From the NCBI RefSeq assembly GCF_040676615.1, contig NZ_JBFAPI010000003.1:124001-188000 (forward strand): a DNA stretch of 64,000 nt. Direction: 5' to 3'. Below, one piece after another: positions 61,293 to 64,000 of this stretch. This DNA comes from Asanoa sp040676615 (GTDB taxonomy: Bacteria; Actinomycetota; Actinomycetes; Mycobacteriales; Micromonosporaceae). A model generated the notes under the pieces. The model did not search any database, was not told the DNA's origin, and saw only the letters and a list, made by a program, of their open reading frames with translations. Every line of letters starts with the position of its first letter. Position 1 is the first letter of the stretch. A program made the position numbers and the translations under genes.

Positions 61293-62081
61293 TCAGGATT
61301 CCGTCAACACGGCCGCGCGGGCGGCCAGCGCGGCCCGGAACGCCGGGTCGTAGGCCTGCGCCCGGGCCCGCTCCTCGCGCAGCCCGTCGAAGTAGCGGCC
61401 GGTGACGCCGGCCAGCGCCGGGTCTTCGACCAGCCGCAGCGTCGCGCGTAGCCCCTGCTCGAGGCTGTCGACGGGCGCGAACTCGGCGACCTTCACGAGC
61501 GTGGTCGGCATCAGCGTGGCCGGATGCAGGCAGTTGACCGTGATGCCGGTGCCGGCGAGTTGCTCGGCGAGGTCGAACGTGTCGCAGATCATCGCGAGCT
61601 TGGCTCTGCGGTAGGCCCGGATCCCGTCGTACCCGTGCGCCATCATCAGGTCGTCGAGGTCGATGTCGGCCTGCCCGATCGACGCGACGTTGACGATCCG
61701 AGCGGTCGCCGGTTTGCGGAGCAAGGGCAGGAGCAACCGGGAGAGGAGGTAGGGCGCCAGATAGTTGACGGCCAGGCGCAACTCGGTGCCGTCGGCGGTC
61801 AGTTCGCGGGGCGCGCCGGGCGCCCCGAACCCGACTCCGGCGTTGTTGACGAGCACGTCGAGCCCGTCGACATGGTCGGCGACCGCCGCGGCCAGACCGC
61901 GGACCGCGGCGCGGTCGGCCAGGTCGGCCTGCATCGCCACGCCGCCGGTCTCCCGGGCGACCGCCGCCAGCCGCTCGGTGTGCCGGCCGTGCAACAGGAG
62001 GTCATGCCCCTGGGCAGCCAGCGCGACCGCCAGCGCGCGCCCCAGTCCGTCGGACGCGCCGGTGATGAGGATCCGTGCCAT
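61293..62081 (-). CDS. Short-chain dehydrogenase/reductase
   Basis: Protein of 262 residues. Cofactor loop TGASDGLG (7-14), NNAG (79-82), catalytic S134 and Y157xxxK161 (AYRRAKLAM). HGRHTER after strand 2 has Arg residues that favour NADPH. It begins immediately after the NuoB stop, with no bases between, so the two are coupled. The substrate is not evident. Confidence 0.9.
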   Translation of the reverse strand: MARILITGASDGLGRALAVALAAQGHDLLLHGRHTERLAAVARETGGVAMQADLADRAAVRGLAAAVADHVDGLDVLVNNAGVGFGAPGAPRELTADGTELRLAVNYLAPYLLSRLLLPLLRKPATARIVNVASIGQADIDLDDLMMAHGYDGIRAYRRAKLAMICDTFDLAEQLAGTGITVNCLHPATLMPTTLVKVAEFAPVDSLEQGLRATLRLVEDPALAGVTGRYFDGLREERARAQAYDPAFRAALAARAAVLTES

Positions 62082-62666
62082 TCAGTCGCGGCCCTCGCTG
62101 GAGGGGCCGTGATAGCCGAGCGCCCTGCCGGCGCCGCCCGGCGGTGTCACCAGCGGCGCGGTCAGCGCCTCGCGCGAGGCCAGCGGGTCGGGCCGCGGCG
62201 TGCCACCCGGGCCGGCGGGCTCACCGGCGATCTTGTCCTGCAGGCGCAGGATGCCGTGCATCAGCGCCTCCGGGCGGGGTGGGCAGCCCGGCACGTACAC
62301 GTCGACGGGAATGATCTGGTCGACGCCCTTGGTGACCGAGTAGGAGTCCCAGTAGGGCCCGCCGCAGTTGGAGCAGGCGCCGAACGAGATGACGTATTTC
62401 GGCTCGGGCATCTGGTCGTAGAGCCGCTTGATCGCCGGTGCCATCTTGTCGGTCACCGTGCCCGAGACGACCATCAGGTCGGCCTGGCGCGGCCCGTGCG
62501 CGAACGGGATCACGCCGAGCCGCATGAAGTCGTGCCGGCCCATGCTGCTGGCGATGAACTCGATGGCGCAACAGGCCAGGCCGAAGTTGAAGACCCAGAG
62601 CGAGTAGCGCCGGCCCCAGTTGAGCACGAACTTGATCGGCTCGCCGAGGACCGCGGGCAGTTCCAC
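62082..62666 (-). CDS. Orphan NADH-quinone oxidoreductase subunit B (NuoB paralogue)
   Basis: Protein of 194 residues with the cluster N2 ligands CC (C32, C33), C98 (GACSNCGG) and C128 (VPGCPPRPE), plus WGRRYSLWVFNFGLACCAIE. It therefore should bind a 4Fe-4S cluster. No other nuo gene is nearby on the visible side; instead it sits between a PLP decarboxylase and an SDR gene. GTG 62666 with GGGGA upstream starts the conserved MELPAVLGEPIKF. It may replace or complement the NuoB of the main complex I operon elsewhere in the genome. Confidence 0.9.
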   Translation of the reverse strand: MELPAVLGEPIKFVLNWGRRYSLWVFNFGLACCAIEFIASSMGRHDFMRLGVIPFAHGPRQADLMVVSGTVTDKMAPAIKRLYDQMPEPKYVISFGACSNCGGPYWDSYSVTKGVDQIIPVDVYVPGCPPRPEALMHGILRLQDKIAGEPAGPGGTPRPDPLASREALTAPLVTPPGGAGRALGYHGPSSEGRD

Positions 62667-62676
62667 GATCCCCAGG

Positions 62677-64000
62677 CTAGTCGAAGGTCGGCCGCTGCAG
62701 CAGGCCCAGGAACTCGACCAGCAGGCGCTCGCGGATCGCGACGGGCGCGGCGTCGAGCAGGGCATTGACCACGGCCATCCGCTCGGGCAACGGGCCGCCC
62801 TCGCCGCCCATGCCCAGCGCGCCGGCCAGCGCGGCCACCACGTCCCCGGTCAGCTCGGCCGGATCGAGCCCGGTCACGGTGGCCAGCACCTGCGCGGGTA
62901 GCTGGACCGGGCCGAGCACCCGGGCCGCGGCGACGGCGTCGGCCAGCGCGGTCGCGAACTCGGCGACGTGCGGCGCGACGGCCGCGGTGACGGTCAGGTG
63001 GATGCTGGCCGGCAGGTCGGCGTAGTGCATCTGCGGTTGGGTGTGGAAGCCGCGCGCGGTGAGTTCGTCGGCCAGCACGAACAGGTCGGGGCCGCCGGGT
63101 TCGGCGGTGAAGCAGACGACGGTCGAGGAGGCCGGCGCCATCAGCCGCAGGCCCTCGACGCCCTCGACCGCGGCGGCCAGGGCGCGCACGGCATCCCGGG
63201 TGGTCGCGGCCAGCCGCAGGTAACCCTCGTCGCCGATCCGGCGCAGGGTGGCGTACGCGGCCGCGATCGGCCCGCCGGAGCGGGTCGACGAGACACCCGG
63301 GTTGACCATCGTGTAGCCGGGCCAGTCGCCGAACGCGAAGTACTGCGGCGCGCGCAGCCCCGGGTCGCGGTGCAACAGGATCGAGGTGCCCTTCGGGGCG
63401 TACGCGTACTTGTGCAGGTCGACCGAGATCGAGGTGACCCCCGGGACCGAGAAGTCGAACGGTGGCAGGTCGGCGCCCAGCCTGCGCAGGTAGGGCAGCA
63501 CCCAGCCGCCGAAGCAGGCGTCGACGTGGCAGCGCACCCCGGCCGCGGCGGCGACCTTGGCGATCTCTTCGACCGGATCGACCACACCATGGGCGTACGC
63601 CGGCGCCGAGCACGCCACCAGCACGGTGTCGGCGGTGATGGCGGCGACGATGTCGGCCGCCGCCGGCCGCAGGGTCGCCGGATCCACCGGCACCGCGTCG
63701 AGCCGCACCCCCAGGTATCGCGCCGCCTTGGCGAACGCCGCGTGCCCGGTGACCGGCACGACGATCCGCGGCGATTCGATGGCGGGGTGGGCGTCGCGGG
63801 CGGCCTTCACCGCGAGGATCAGCGACTCGGTGCCGCCGCTGGTCACGTTGCCGACCACGTCCGGCGCGCTGCTGCCGGGGCCGCCGCCGAGCAGCTTGGC
63901 GGCCGCGCCGACGAGCGCGTTCTCCATCGCCAGCAGCGACGGGAACGCGGTCGGGTCGAGGCCGTTGACCGGGGCCGAGAGGGCGTAGGCCGCGTTGGCC
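62677..64000 (-). CDS. PLP-dependent decarboxylase/lyase (sphingosine-1-phosphate lyase-like), 5' end beyond the window
   Basis: At least 441 residues; the frame stays open to the right edge (the first visible residues are ANAAYALSAPVNGLDP). Group II decarboxylase/SPL features: VGNVTSGGTESLILAVKAARD, CHVDACFGGW (PLP-binding Asp), SISVDLHKYAYAPKGTS (PLP Lys) and YTMVNPGVSSTRSGGPIAAAYA. SPL enzymes cleave phosphorylated sphingoid bases; bacterial relatives also decarboxylate amino acids. The start of the gene lies outside. It ends 10 nt before the NuoB-like start. Confidence 0.85.
   Translation of the reverse strand, partial: ANAAYALSAPVNGLDPTAFPSLLAMENALVGAAAKLLGGGPGSSAPDVVGNVTSGGTESLILAVKAARDAHPAIESPRIVVPVTGHAAFAKAARYLGVRLDAVPVDPATLRPAAADIVAAITADTVLVACSAPAYAHGVVDPVEEIAKVAAAAGVRCHVDACFGGWVLPYLRRLGADLPPFDFSVPGVTSISVDLHKYAYAPKGTSILLHRDPGLRAPQYFAFGDWPGYTMVNPGVSSTRSGGPIAAAYATLRRIGDEGYLRLAATTRDAVRALAAAVEGVEGLRLMAPASSTVVCFTAEPGGPDLFVLADELTARGFHTQPQMHYADLPASIHLTVTAAVAPHVAEFATALADAVAAARVLGPVQLPAQVLATVTGLDPAELTGDVVAALAGALGMGGEGGPLPERMAVVNALLDAAPVAIRERLLVEFLGLLQRPTFD

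Overview
The window is high-GC actinobacterial chromosome with strong GC bias at third codon positions, frequent GTG and TTG starts, and several 4-nt start/stop overlaps. The gene families (MoeZ, DUF3107, paired DUF3152 proteins, a PpgK-like ROK kinase, an IdeR-type iron box and CsoR) fit a Micromonosporaceae-like filamentous actinomycete. The family placement is inference; no rRNA or tRNA gene is present to test it. No prophage, insertion sequence or CRISPR array was seen. Most of the window reads as chromosomal backbone with small accessory or repeat-bearing patches.

Layout. 1-4.4 kb: edge-truncated HTH gene, an ABC-F ATPase, and an HTH-citrate synthase fusion divergent from a homocitrate-synthase-like DRE-TIM enzyme, with an AT-rich palindrome between them. 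4.4-7.9 kb: giant STAND-like ATPase whose stop codon lies in a 54-bp tandem repeat array. 7.9-12.3 kb: arsR, FMN reductase and a DrrAB-type exporter in one direction, then a second ABC-F. 12.4-17.8 kb: ROK kinase, TPR and Smr genes, a repeat-rich secreted protein and an M28 membrane peptidase, separated by a large hairpin repeat. 17.9-22 kb: phosphorelay operon (receiver-PP2C, CHASE3-type histidine kinase, Rcp1-like receiver) followed by an IMPase. 22-29.6 kb: secreted coiled-coil protein, spermidine-synthase-like membrane fusion, Ser/Thr kinase with a CBM2-like sensor domain, Ktr potassium uptake pair and a secreted GDPD. 29.7-34.4 kb: complete Liv-type ABC importer operon.

34.4-38.3 kb is the most accessory-looking part: an HNH-like protein of lower GC, a 463-bp gene-free stretch with hairpins, a LAS/M15-type zinc peptidase-like protein and an AsnB-type amidotransferase. 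38.4-46.1 kb: RecQ-phosphoribosyltransferase fusion, NlpC/P60 hydrolase, CsoR copper operon without a CopA ATPase, XRE regulator, small membrane protein, methyltransferase and iron-regulated heme oxygenase. 46.1-59 kb: DEAD-box helicase, ferritin-like protein, DUF3107, TetR, a 1595-residue disordered repeat protein, alpha/beta hydrolase, two metzincin-like DUF3152 proteins and MoeZ. 59-64 kb: terpene-cyclase-like repeat protein facing a leftward run of PLP decarboxylase (cut by the right edge), orphan NuoB, SDR and DUF2252.

The most noteworthy observations are the kinase whose CBM2 domain lacks the cellulose-binding tryptophans, the LAS peptidase/AsnB pair, the HTH-citrate synthase with its palindrome, the giant disordered protein, and three families of hairpin-forming intergenic repeats.
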